A stretch of DNA of 64,000 nt from Diadema setosum (taxonomy: Eukaryota; Echinodermata; Echinoidea; Diadematoida; Diadematidae): NCBI RefSeq assembly GCF_964275005.1, contig NC_092704.1, forward strand, positions 4,932,548 through 4,996,547, in the 5' to 3' direction. The notes beneath the pieces are model-generated. The model saw only the letters and a list, made by a program, of their open reading frames with translations. It was not told where the DNA came from and searched no databases. This document shows positions 23,148 through 35,466 of this stretch, in pieces. Made by a program: the position numbers and the translations under genes. The stretch's first letter is position 1; every line of letters starts with the position of its first letter.

Positions 23148-25479
23148 TACCTAACTTTGCCACTGCACCTGTCACATTAATAAAAGAAATCAAGTAACAA
23201 GAAAAATCCGAGATGCACACATGAACAAGTGCTCTAATTTTTTGTTTTTCTGTGACCATCATGTGGCAACTTAATGAGATTGCACAAATATAGAGATTTG
23301 TTTTGATTAACAATCACACAAACTCGTCAGATTGAAATAGTGCCCAATTCTGGGTTATCATACATTAGTATTTCATAATTACGGTTAGCGCCATCTTGAG
23401 ATCAAAATTGTACACTAGGGCAATTACCTGTGTATTAGATTACTTTTTCTGCTGTGAAGTAAATATGGTCCATACAGTGTTGCAACAAAAAGTGTATGGA
23501 CTTTTGGGTAAAATGCACATATACGTTGTGCTATAAAAGAACATTTTCTTGTTTTACTTGAAATGTTCTCCTCACTTGCTTGGACACTTTTGCAAACCAT
23601 TTTAGTGACTTGGTAAGTGGGAATGGGGGTAATGTAAATGTTGTCTTACCTGTGAAAAATGTTAATGTTCAGAAATTAATGAATATAATCTTGAAGTGTA
23701 TAATTGTATACTGAGTATAATTTTTTTTTTGGTATTTCCTCATCACTGCCATACACTCTTCTGCTGTTACCCTCTTTTCTCATACCTGTACCTCTCTCTC
23801 TTTCTCGATCTTTTGCATTCATGCATGCAGTTATTGCACACACACATGCACACACACTAACACACACAGCCACGCCCCCTTCTATCCCTCTCTTACTCCA
23901 TCTCGTTATTCAAAACATATAATGTTGAGAAATAATGAAAGCATCCACACATTTGATATTGCCAGAAATATACTTTTCGGTATAAACTTCAATTTTTTAT
24001 TTTCAGCCAGTCCTCATTAGTCATGTTATATTGGTAGCTCCTTGAGGATTGCATGATGAATTTCAGCATGAAGACACATGCGCACGCAGCACAGCTTGTA
24101 CAGCAATCCAGTTAGAATGAAACGGCATGTGACATCAAGATAAAGGTACGGGTGATTGCAACGTATTAGCAGAATGGTCATCATTGTCTGATATTCTTAT
24201 AACCAAGTTGCATGAAAGTTACAAGAAGTCATACACAGACATTCTTCTGAACAAAATGTGACATCGAAATACTGACAATCCAAATTTTGGAAAAGGTACA
24301 TTAATCATGATAACTTCAATTCTCATCAACGAACACTGAAGTTTTCGACATCGTTTGACTTTTGCGATTATAACATTAGAAAATAAAGATAAACAACAAA
24401 AATAACATTAAAAAATCTGTCAATGACACCAATATTGTTACACTTGTAGGTGCTCATAATCTAAAACCACTGCAACATGTAACACAATGTGAATGCACTT
24501 TATTACTTTGAGTGTTTACCTAGTTTATCAAGAAAAAAAATTCATTTACCATTGTAAATGTAATATCAGAGATAAACCAACATCAGCTCATCATTTGACT
24601 CATGATGGCTGAAAAAAAAAATGCCTTGAATAAATTGAGATTACAGAAATGTCCAAAATTGTCTGTCCCTCTCAATTCCACTTTCAAATTTGATAACTTT
24701 TTCTTCATGACCAGTCTTTCTCTTGATTTTAGCTGAAAACAAAACAATGCCAACATAGATACTCTTTCACAGTAACTCATTATACTACAGTACTTCACTT
24801 CAAGTTTCTTACTGTACAATGTATTGACCCACAATGCAACATTTGAAATGGTCATTTTTAGCTTTTCTTCCATTACATTACTTTGTGAGGTACACACATT
24901 GCCATGCATGTCACTAACAATTCTGTTGCTATATCTCAATTTTCTTTATACAGCACTGCATACAAATCTTCAGAATTGATATTTACTTTATGATTATATA
25001 AAATTAATACTCAGTACATGAACTATTTACTGGAAAAAAAAAGTGGTGCTTTGTACCAGAAGTTTCCATGAACATTTTCACCAAATAGCCTCGATGTGCT
25101 AAAAATGTTGTCTTACAAAACATGTACTAAGATACATGCACAGTAAGACAATTTTTTTCACATCTTGTAAAAATGCCAGCTACAGGAAAGATAAGAGCGA
25201 GCAAATTGTAGGTAAAATGGCATCAATTACATGTATACAATATCAGCTTTCATTATCAATGTCATAAACAAGGAAATCTCCTTAAGAATATAACTGTGTC
25301 AGAGTAATTTCAAGGGTCCCAAAGCAGTTTATCATATCACCAGATTGACAGGAATGATTACAAGTAATATTCTATATACCGTATATCCAATAAAAAACAC
25401 TTGAGCATCACATCATCAACAATATACATGGAACCAATGAAGACTACAAAGAATGGGAGTTGTATGGGAGTTATAATGG
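23148..25479. other. No gene recognised
   Basis: AT-rich intergenic sequence. It holds a (CA)n-rich run near 23838-23870 and a pyrimidine-rich stretch before it. The minus-strand frame 24939-24583 (118 codons) has no recognisable domain and is not called. Confidence 0.45.
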
Positions 25480-26560
25480 GAGTTATATGATCAAATTCTA
25501 CTTCTTGACAATGTGTGATGACAGTTTCAAATATTTGGCAAAATTTATAATCACAGATTTGTCAAAATGTGCTGAATGTTTATTTTCCTTGAACTATGTA
25601 GGCTGAATTGGGTGAATGGCTTTTACTTGACTTTTGACCCTTTTCTGAAATTATGCATTGTGTAATTCTAAAAGGTATAAAGTAAAAGTAATTTCAGTAT
25701 TAAATGGTAAAATATTATCATTTAAACCTGGCCTTTGACCCTTAACCTTGACTTTCAGACCGTAAAGTTCCCAAGAGAGTCACTGTTAGGAAGACCATGC
25801 ACAAAAATGTACTAAGTTTCATGATTATACCTTGAGCCACTTCCGAGATATGGAGGAGGAAGTGAAATTCAGCACTTCACTTGACCTTTGACCCCTTTCC
25901 TTTTGGCAAGAAATGCCCCAGAGAATCTCTTGCGCAATACATGTATATATCAAGTTTCAAGAAAAATTCTGCAGGCATTTCATATATATGAGGAAAGAAT
26001 TGACATTTATTTTAGAGGAATTGACCTTGACCCGATCTTAGAATCATGACCCGAAATTCCCATGATAATCACTGTCGGCCAGTACATGTACATATACTAA
26101 GTTTCATTGACCCGTTGAGGACAGACTGACTTTGCCACAACACGCATTTCCCATAGACACCTGCCCGAGTATACTCGGGACTCGCCCTCAACGGGTTAAG
26201 ATACCATGAACCATTTGCGGAATATGGAGAAAAACATGGAAATTTAACATTTTGATCTTTCACCTATGACCTCATGACCCAAAACTCTCTCTGGAGAATT
26301 GGTAGTACATACACTAAGTTCAAAGAAAACACTTAAGGCATTGTGTGGATATGGGGAAATAGTGATTTTTTTTTTTTACATTTGACCTTGACCATTTGAC
26401 CTTTGACTCTGAGCATGTGCTCCTCAAGATGATAGGCACAACTTTGCCAACTTATACATACAATGTCTACACACCAAACCTCAAACGGCTTTTTAGTTAC
26501 ACTGTCCACAAAATTGATTATGACTGAAGGACAAACACACGGACGGACAACCTGAAAACA
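25480..26560 (+). repeat. Repeat family B, copy 1 (TTTGACC-rich tandem-unit element)
   Basis: Recurrent phrases TTTGACCCTT, CTAAGTTTCA, GGAGAATC and ATATGGAGGAA mark diverged units of about 140-200 bp. It ends in a CACACGGACGGACAACC motif, a kind of end shared with other tandem-unit elements in this window. A second copy is at 38440-38990. No coding capacity. An 85-bp MITE is inserted at 26111. Confidence 0.65.
26107..26199. mobile_element. 85-bp MITE, copy 1, with 16-bp palindromic core
   Basis: Body 26111-26195 with ends CCCGTTGAGGAC and its complement CCCTCAACGGG, flanked by TTGA (mutated TTAA) and TTAA. Contains the palindrome CCCGAGTATACTCGGG. A second copy, in opposite orientation and of the same length, is at 34443-34527. 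Confidence 0.85.
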
Positions 26561-27251
26561 AAATGATTCCGGAAACACTTTGTAGAAGAGGCATAAAAAT
26601 AGGACGGCCCAGTGTTTAGTGTGTGTATAGTAAGCAGGCCTTCCCCTTCTCATTATTTTCTGGCATTTCCAGGACTCCAGGACTCCTGGCATTTCCAGGA
26701 GTTTTTCAAGAATCTTTCAAGGAACTTATTAAATTTCAGGAATTTTATTGGAATTTTGAGATTTCCTGCACCTTTATTGCATTTCTGTAATTTTTGAGGT
26801 CCTCTCCAGTATTCTTAAGTCCTTTTTAGTACAGGATGACCCCAAAACAATTCACAGCCCTCATAAAGAGGACTGCAGGACTCTTTCTGTTCATCATTGA
26901 GTACATATTCTAAGATCAGCGATTTGTTGCTTTGTTTTCTTTATTTCTTATCTTATTTGCATGACGTGCTTGTTACTATATAGGCGGCAATCGCAGGAGG
27001 GGGGGGGGGGGGGGCATGCCCCCCTTGATTACTTAAGGGGGATTGCTCACCCACACCCTCATTTTGGCTATACATTTGTATATTCTATTTACTCTAATTA
27101 CAAATGTCGAATTTAAGCAATAATTTCAATATTTCACAGGTCAACAGGCGATTTTCAGGTCAAATTTTCACGAAGAAAAGAAAATCAGCTAGCTTGATCA
27201 CATATAATTTGTTTATCAGAAATTAATCCCTCTGAAAAACAAGGCAAGTGC
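26561..27251. other. No gene seen
   Basis: Contains a CCAGGACTCC/TTTCCAGGA repetitive stretch near 26655-26700 and a G-run at 26997-27014. Nothing recognisable as coding. Confidence 0.4.
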
Positions 27252-27904
27252 AAAAATGTGTCTCGCCCATGTACAAAGAAGACATTTTTTTTTTTATGTG
27301 AAGTCAATAATTATTATGAAGTGGAATCAGGACCAAGGGTTAGTACAAAGAAAGCTGTAGTTAAAACCCACAAAAAAGTTATGACCCATGCCTGTGAAGA
27401 TAAACAAAATCTACAAGACAAAAAGATATATAACAGATAAAAAAAAATATAAAAGGGTAAATATTTACGGCAAAAAGGAAACATGCCATAAAAACTTAAC
27501 ATTGGGCCCTTAAAGTTCATTGACCCCTGCCTGTGCCCATTGACCTTGTGGTCACCATCCACTCCCCAAGGGACATGTACCATCCAAGTTTAGTCACAAT
27601 TGGAGTTATGGATCAAAAGTTATGACCCATAATAGAAATGCGCCATAAAAACTCAACATTGGGCTCTAAAAGTTTGTTGACCCAAGCTTATGACCTTTGG
27701 CCTTGTGGTGATCATCCACTCCCCAGGGGACATCTACCATCCAAGTTTAGACACAAACTGAGACATTGATCAAAGTTATGACCAAAAATAGAAACTCGCC
27801 ATAAAGTTTGATGACCCATGCTTGTGACTATTGACCTTGTGGTGACCATCCACTCCCCAAGGGACATCTACCATCCAAGTTTGGTCACAAATGAAGTTAT
27901 GAAC

Positions 27905-30900
27905 ATAATAGTGGAGCGGCATAGCCGAACAATTGTGCATTTTGTGATAAAAGCACCAAATTTCGTACATAGGTTGACAATCACGTTCAGATTAAATTTA
28001 GATATTGGGCCATCGTAAATAGCGCCCTCAACGTCCATGGCAGTCATTTATCAAAATGGCTGCCATAAATACCATGTTTTCGTAAAATTTGCTAATTTTA
28101 GGAGAGAAAAGTAAACAAGATTTTGGTTACAAATGGGAAATTACATACAAAATAAATCTAGATATCGAGCCATCGGAAATAGCGCCGTCAACGCCCATGA
28201 CAGCCATTTTTCAAAATGGCCGCCATAAATGTCATTTTTTCAAAACATTTGCTAACTTCAGAAGGGAAAGCCAGTAAGATTTTGCAAACAAGTGGGAAAT
28301 TACATTCAAAATTAATTTTAAATATTTTGCCATTGTTAACTGCGCCCTCAACGTCCATGACAGCCATTTTTTAAAATGGCTGTCTATTGTGCCACTTCTT
28401 CGATGATTTTGCAAATTTCAGAAGGGAAAAGTTAATAAGATTTTGCCCATAAATTTTAATTACATTCAAAATAAATCTAGATATTGGGCCATCGGAAATT
28501 GCGCCCTCAACGGCCATGATAGCCATTTTTTTCAAAATTGCCGCCATAAATGCCATTTTTTGTTAAAAAATGCAAATGTCAGAAGGGAAAGCCAGTTTTT
28601 TTTTTCTCTTTTGTGCAAACAAGCGGGAAATTACATCCAAAATAAATCCAGATATTTGGCAATTGAAAATTGCGCCCTCAATGGCTATGGCAGCCATTTT
28701 TTTTAAATGGTCACCATAAGTGCCACTTTTTCATTAAAAAAAAATGCTAATTTCAAAAGGAAAAGTCAATGAAATTCTGGTTATAAATGGGAAATGACAT
28801 TTAAAATAAATCTCGCTATTGGGCCATCGGAAATTGCGCCCTCAACGGTCATGACAGCCATTTTCAAAATGGCCGCCATAAATGCTATATTTTCGGAAAG
28901 ATTTACTAAAATCAGAAGGGAAAGCCAACGAGATTTTGCAAACAGGTGGGAAATTACATTCAAAAGTAAACTTATTGGGCCATTGCAAATTGCCCCCTCA
29001 ATGGCCATTCCAGCCATTTTTCAAAATGGCCACCATGAATGTCTTTTTTTCGTAAAGTGTTGCAGACGTCAATCAGAATTTCCACAAAGGTGGAAAATTA
29101 CATTCAAACTGCATTTGATGATAGGCCATCCAAAAGTGCACCCTCAACAGCCATAGCAGCCAAGTTTCAAACAGCTGCCATGGATGCCCCCCCCCCCCCC
29201 ACCATTTTTTCCCAAAAATTTGCTGATGTCAGAAGGAAAAGTCAATAAGACTTTGCAAACAAGTTGAAAATTCTGCTCAAAAATAAATTTAAGTATAAGG
29301 TCTTCTTAGAAGGCGCCCTCAAGGGCCATGCTGACCGCCATGGATGTCTGCTTCTGTTTTATTTTCTTTCTTTTTGTGGAAAGATTTGCTAATTTCAGAG
29401 AGAAAATCAATGAAATTTGTACATATGTTGAAATCATATTCAAAAGAAAATAATATATGAGGCCATTACAAATGGCACCATCAACGACCATGGCAGCCAT
29501 TTTCCAAATGGCCACTATAAATGCTATTTATTTCTTGAAAATATGATAATGCCAGAAGACAATACAATTTCTGGTGAAAATTGACAAAAGACATTCAAAT
29601 AAATTCAAGTTTGAATTTGAATTTGAATTTGAAATGTAGATATTGAGCCACCATTTAAATATCGTCCCCAACGGCTATGGCAGCTCTTTGTCAAATGGCT
29701 TCCACACACTCCTTTTTTTTTATTTGCCTATTCCAGAAGGAGAAAGCAATAGAATACTGCTAAAGAGCAATCATATCTAATGCAATCTGGTGTTCAAAGA
29801 AATTTAAATTAAAAAAAAAGGTTCCATTGATGGGTTAGTTCTAAATTCATTCTGGGTATTCATATTACTCTTTTTCGGAAATTTTTCATGTTTGCGACCT
29901 AAAATATGCATTCATCATTGGTGAAATATAATCGCTAAGCATTTGCCATGTTTATTTTAGTTGTTCCTCAAATAATTTCTTTAACACCATATTTCAGATT
30001 ACACAATGTCTCTGTGAGTATTCTACTGTCTTCTCCTTCTAAAGTTAAGCAAATTTTCAACAACAAAAAAGAAAAAGAAGAGTGTATTGTAGCCATTTTG
30101 ACAAATAGCTGAAATAGCCATTGAGAACACAGCTTATGATGGCTCAATGTTTAAACTTCTTTGTATGCAATTGTCAACTTGTGCAAAAAATGTTTATTGT
30201 CTTCTTCCAGCATTAGGACATCTTCATAAAAGAAAAATGGCATCTATGACAGCCATTTTGGAAAATGGCTGCAATTACCGTTATTAGCATTTTTTTTTCT
30301 TCTTGAAAATTTGCGAAGGAACAATTTCTAGAGTTAGTGCAACCTGGATATATTGTTTGACTTTAAACATGATTTTCAATTTATGTACACATTTGTTGAC
30401 TTTTCTTTCTGAAATTACCATTTTTTAAAACAAAATGATTATGACAATTGCAAACTTTTTTGAATATGGCGGCAATGGCCGTTGAGGGCAGTATTATAAT
30501 AATCTAATACAAATATTTATTATAATAATCTAATACAAATATTTATTATAATAATCTATTATTATAATAATATTTCAAACATGATTTTCAAATTGTGTGC
30601 AAAATCTTATTGACTTTTCCTTTTGTGAAATCAGGAAATAAAAAATAATGGAATCCATGGTGACCATTTTGAAAAGTGGCTGCAATGGCCATTGAGGGCG
30701 CTATTTACAATAATGTAATACATAGGCGCAAGATATACTTCAAACGAAATTTTTGAATTGAGTGCAAGATCTTATTGACGTTTCTTGTGGAATTAGTAAA
30801 TTCAGAGAAAAAATTGCATTTATGGCGACCATTTTGAAAAAGTGGCTGCTATGACCATTGGGGGCACAATTTGCGATGGCCCAATATCTAAATTTATTTT

Positions 30901-31958
30901 AGATGTTATATTCCACTCGTTTGCAAAATCTTATTGATTTTCCCTTCTGAAATTTGTAAAATCTTACGGAAACTGGCATTTATGGCGGCCATTTGGAAAA
31001 AAAAAATTGCTGCCATGGCCATTGAGGGCGCAATTTGCGATGGCCCAATATCTAAATTTATTTTGAATGTTATTTCCCACTCGTTTGCAAAATCTTATTG
31101 ATTTTCCCTTCTGAAATCTTTAAAATTTTACGAAAACTGGCATTTATGGCGGCCATTTTAAAAATCCCTGTCATCGCCGTTGAGGGCGCAATTTGCAATG
31201 GCCCAATATCTGAATTTATTCTGAATGCTATTTCCGACACATTTGCAAAATCTGATTGATTTTCCCTTCTGAAATTTGAAAATTTTTACAAAAAATGGCA
31301 TTTATGGCGGCAATTTTGAAAAAAATGGCTGCTATGGCCGTTGAGGGCGCTATTTACGATGGCCCAATATCTGAACTTATTTTGAATGTTATTTCCCACT
31401 CGTTTGCAAAATCTTACTGGTTTTCCCTTCTGAAATTTTTAATTTTTTTTTTGCGAAAAATGGCATTTATAGAGGCCATTTTGACAAAATGGCTGCTATG
31501 GCCGTTGAGGGCGCTATTTACGATGGCCCAATATCTGAACTTATTTTGAATGCTATTTCCCACTTGTTTGCAAAATCTCACTGGTTTTCCCATCTGAAAT
31601 TTTTATTTTTTTGCGAAAAATGGCATTTATGGTGGCCATTTTTAAAATGGCTGCCATTTCCGTTGAGGGCGCAATTTGCTGTGGCCCAATATTTAAATCT
31701 ATCTTAAATGTTATTTCCCACTCGTTTGCAAATCCTTATTGATTTTTCCTTCTGAAATTTGTAAATTTTTACGAAAAATTGCATTTATGGTGGCCATTTT
31801 GAAAAATGGCTGCCATGGCCGCTGAGGGCGCTATTTACGATGGCCCAATATCTGAATTTATTTCAAATGTCATTGTCAACATGTGTGCGAAATTTGGTCA
31901 TTTTATCATAAAATGCACAATTCCTCTAATTTTTCAAGCTATGCCGCTCCACTATAAT
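27905..31958. mobile_element. Fold-back element with ~160-bp tandem-repeat arms
   Basis: Body 27910-31953 with ends AGTGGAGCGGCATAGC and the exact complement GCTATGCCGCTCCACT, flanked by ATAAT (27905-27909, 31954-31958); the flanking unit restores CATAATAGAAATG when the element is removed. Each arm is about ten units of about 160 bp, e.g. AAATGGCTGCCATAAATG, GAAGGGAAAGCCA, TTTTGCAAACAAGTGGGAAA, ATATTGGGCCATCGG, TTGCGCCCTCAACGG. Units near the ends are the best kept; those near the centre (29500-30500) are strongly diverged. No transposase. Repeated short frames such as MAFMAAILKKMA are made by the unit itself. Confidence 0.88.
30495..30575 (+). repeat. 30-bp tandem repeat, about 2.5 copies
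   Basis: The block TATAATAATCTAATACAAAT plus ATTTAT recurs at about 30-bp spacing within a right-arm unit of the fold-back. Confidence 0.75.
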
Positions 31959-32636
31959 AGAAATGCGCCATAAATTTAACATTAGGCTCTAAAAGTTTGT
32001 TGACCCCTGCTTGTGACCTACACTGTATGGATCAAGTTATGGCCCATAATAGAAACGCACCATAAAACTTAACCTTGGGCTCTAAAAGTTTGTTGACCCC
32101 TGCTTATGACTTTTGGCCTTGTGGCGATCATCCACTTCCCAGGGGACATCTACCATCCAAGTTTAGTCACAAACGGACCCATGGATCATAAGTTATGACC
32201 CATAATAGAAACGCGCCACAAAAACTTAACATTGAGCTTTAAAAGTTTGTTGACCCATGCTTGTGACCATTGACCATGTGGTGACCATCCACTCCCCAAG
32301 GGACATCTACCATCCAAGTTTGGACACAAATTGAGCTTTCGACCAAAAGTTATGACCCATTCTAGAAATGCGCCTTAAAAACTTAGCATTGTGGGCCCTA
32401 AAGTTCATTGACCCCTGCCTGTGAGCTTTGACTTTGACTTGACCTTCATACAGTGTATATGGTAAAATGTGAAACTATGTATGACCCCTGTTCCCTCAAA
32501 GTTTGATTGCAATTGAAGCCCAGATTAGAGTTATTGAAGTTTTTGTAGCATTACGGACAGACGAAGGATGGACGGACGGACACTGCAGGCGATCAATTAG
32601 TCTCCCCCTCACCTCCTGTGGGCTCGACAAAAAATG

Positions 32637-33911
32637 GTGCTGATAGTTTGCCCCTCACCCCCCCCCCCCCCCAAGCTTATCGTTGTGTTTGTGTAGCCCT
32701 TTTGAAAATAAAAAGTCCAGGATATTTATATATACTGGTTCATTCGAGCGTGAAGCATGGTGCTCTTTGTTGCCACATGGTCTCATACACTACATGTTAG
32801 GAATGGGGGACACGCATTCGTCATGTTTCTAGTTCAGTTGGTACAGTGGACTCGTATTATAATGAAGTCCTCAGGATCGGCAGTTTTCTCATGGTTTGTC
32901 ATTTCTCTTTAAATACCTGCAACTGTCAGACACTTTGTATTGTACGGATGGATGGGGTTACAAGGGGGAACATCTGTGATTTTGCTTTATCACAGTCTCT
33001 TGGCACTTTGATTTGCATATAGGATTGCTTGTTCCAGAGACAGAATGCTCATTCCCATTCAGATCAGGGTTTTCTTGTTGTACATGTAATAACAAAATTA
33101 CACCAAACTTGTATCACTCGTACATGCAGATACGTACATTTGTATGGCAACATTTAAGAGTATAAAGTGCTAATGGTTCTCTCCACAGCATGATAATCAG
33201 TGTTTATACAGTATACCCCTGGCTTTTTATCCTTAAGAAGAGATTATTTAAAACTGGAGTAGGTGACATCATCTGATATTTCTATGGGGAGAACCACAGG
33301 AAACTAAGCTGAAACAACTCTGCAATGTGTGTGTGTGTGTAATGGCATTCTTTGAGCAGGATTGCTTGCAAAACGCATATAAAAATGGCTACATTTCAAT
33401 ATAGCAAAACCTTCTGGGACAGACAATACAGGTACCTGTATGGAAATCTTCATGCATGACGTTCACTTCAGTTGAACTAAAGAAAACTTACATGTCAGAA
33501 CATCAAAGTGTTGATTTTATGAGGCAGATTCTACATACATGTAATCAATACTGTTCAAACATTAAATTCAAATAGAGTCTTTATAAATGGGTCAGAGTTA
33601 TCATTCATGAAACTCTCACTAGATATGGCTGTCATTATACATGTACACTAGGAATATTAACTTGATCTGCAAACAGCCACAGTACTTTAATGTGAAACAT
33701 AAACTGTGTAGTCATGAGTTTTGCAGGCTTAACTGGACAGAAGCCTCATACATTGTATGCCACCACTGGCAAGCTGGACATATCTTGGCATGTGAAGAAT
33801 AGAAGAGGTAACATTACAGCAACCTTAACCCCATTCTTTTTTTTTTTTTTTTAAAGATTCCCCTCAACTGCAACATAAATTTGATTAGAATGAAGTCATC
33901 AGGGCAGATTG

Positions 33912-33944
<33 letters not shown>

Positions 33945-34438
33945 ATTTGTGTGCTGAAAGAACAGCCGACAATGTGTCCCATTTGTCCCTCATACAATGT
34001 ATTTAGCTAAATAGTCAGAATACCATTACATGTATTTGGAGTTCATACACAACAAACAGACATATTAAGATGAAAGTTAAATAAAACAATATTTATTACC
34101 CAAATTCACAGCTAATATATTCTGAAAAGAAAATGTAAAGACTGATAAAGAAAATGGAGATACAGCAGGCCTTTTATTAACTGCTAGACATAATTTCTTC
34201 AGGAAACAAAACAGCACATTTTCAAACATGATGTTAAAACTTGTTTTGTTGAAATAAAGATCATTTTAAAGCATGTTTGACTGTTTTCATTACCAATGTT
34301 TCATTATGCTTTCCAACTTTGACATATCTAAAGGATGTCCAACTTAACTCCCACCGTCCCATTTCTCCCTTGCCGTTGTCCCCTGTACCCACGTACGGTT
34401 CAACTTCTCTCCAAAAGTAAGTTTTTTTTTTCTTTTCA
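32637..34438. other. No intact gene; fragments of a MITE and a zinc-finger gene
   Basis: Starts with the left 65 bp of a pogo-like element (CAGTGGACTCGTATTATAAT at 32844, after TA). A degraded zinc-finger exon follows at 32920-33085. The rest is AT-rich with a poly-T run at 33837-33852 and (GT)n at 33918-33944. Nothing else recognised. Confidence 0.45.
32920..33085 (-). pseudogene. Degraded copy of the zinc-finger N-terminal exon
   Basis: Aligns to the 5' part of the zinc-finger exons at 37090-37265 and 45610-45785: CCTGCAACTGTCAGACACTTTG matches CCTGCAATTGCCAGGCACTTTG in pieces, and CAGAATGCTCATTCCCATTC matches CAGAATCCTCATCACCATTC. The frame is not maintained. It indicates a third, older copy of the zinc-finger unit downstream of the two recognisable genes. 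Confidence 0.4.
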
Positions 34439-34531
34439 TTAACCTGTTGAGGACGAGTCCCGAGTATACTCGGGCAAGCATCTATGGGAAACCCGTGTTG
34501 TAGCAAAATCAAACCGTCCTCAACGGGTTAA
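34439..34531. mobile_element. 85-bp MITE, copy 2
   Basis: Body 34443-34527 between perfect TTAA sites. Ends CCTGTTGAGGACG and CGTCCTCAACGGG. Carries CCCGAGTATACTCGGG. Same length as copy 1 at 26111 and in inverted orientation. TTAA with CC-start ends is reminiscent of piggyBac-type MITEs. Confidence 0.88.
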
Positions 34532-34539
34532 CGGCAGAA

Positions 34540-35466
34540 ATTGAGAACAATGCCACCCCCAACTTATGGCTCCTTATGTAACCTACCATATCAACCTTCA
34601 TGCAAGTCCAAAAGGAAATGTAATCATTCTCTTCTATAAAAAGATATAAGAAGAAAATTGGTGAACTTGAATAATGTCCTACTTCTCCCCGCTCTCCCCT
34701 ACAGATTTCCCGCACACTTTGCACTGCTCTCTTACATAAAGTGCTTAGGTTCATGCAAAGACACGAGTCCTGTGAGGGAACCTTGCTGTGTGAAGCACCT
34801 TGAATAAACTTTACATTGGAATGGCTTCTCCCCATTCATACGCACCCTCATGTGGACCCTCATATAGCCCTTTGATACAGATTTCCCACAGACTTTGCAC
34901 TGCTCTCTTACTCAAACATGCTTAGGATCATGCAAAGATATGTGCCGTAAGAGGGAACCTTTCTGTGTGAAGCACCTTGAACAAACTTTACAGTAGAATT
35001 GTTTCTCCCTTGTGTGCACCCTCATATGGTCACGCATAATGTGCTTTAATATAAAATTCTTACACTGTGCACAGCTCTGCACTTGTGTTTCTTGAATTGG
35101 GGCTTGCTTTGGTGTTTGTATTTCATCCTTTTGACAAATCAAGAGAGGTTGTCCTGTTTCCACTAAATGTATTTGGGCTAGTCGTATCACAACTGTGCGT
35201 GGGACCATGCAAAGACATGTGCCGTTTGAGGGACCATCTGTGTGAGAAGCACCTTGAACAAACTTTACATTGGAATGGCTTCTCCCCTGTGTGTACCCTC
35301 ATGTGGACCCTCATTCATTCTTCAATATGGACTTCCTGCACACTTTGCACTGCTCCTTTTTTCAACAGTGCTTATATACCTCCCCCTCAGGCTTACTCTG
35401 GTGTTCATGTGATTTCATCTTCTTCTTTGACAAATCAAGAGAGGTTGATCTCACTGTGTCACTAAA
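34540..35466 (-). pseudogene. Decayed 3' tail of zinc-finger gene 1
   Basis: Continues the reading of the gene at 35467-37262 past its stop. Recognisable finger pairs remain in changing frames: [15 protein letters not shown] at about 35290-35240, [17 protein letters not shown] with [16 protein letters not shown] at about 35080-34930, and further remnants to about 34690. In gene 2 the same position reads NPNSFSE, here NPN is followed by TGA, so the tail was lost from the protein and then accumulated frameshifts. Confidence 0.7.

Larger units (their letters stand above)
27252..32636. mobile_element. Tandem-unit element Z, interrupted by a fold-back
   Basis: Outer parts 27480-27904 and 31959-32550 consist of about 130-bp units with shared phrases TTATGACCCATAATAGAAA, CCATCCACTCCCCAAGGGAC and TACCATCCAAGTTT. 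Possible ends are TGTCTCGCCCATG at 27259 and GGGCTCGAC near 32628, with AAAAATG on both sides (27252-27258, 32630-32636). A GGACGGACGGAC motif lies close to the right end. The fold-back 27910-31953 is inserted in one unit. End positions are tentative. Confidence 0.6.

Noticed and set aside
24583-24939. 118-codon minus-strand frame
   Set aside because: AT-rich region, no domain and no duplicate; probably chance.
31295-31707. Frames with repeated MAFMAAILKK or EGAIYDGPIS text
   Set aside because: Produced by the 160-bp units of the second fold-back in both arms.
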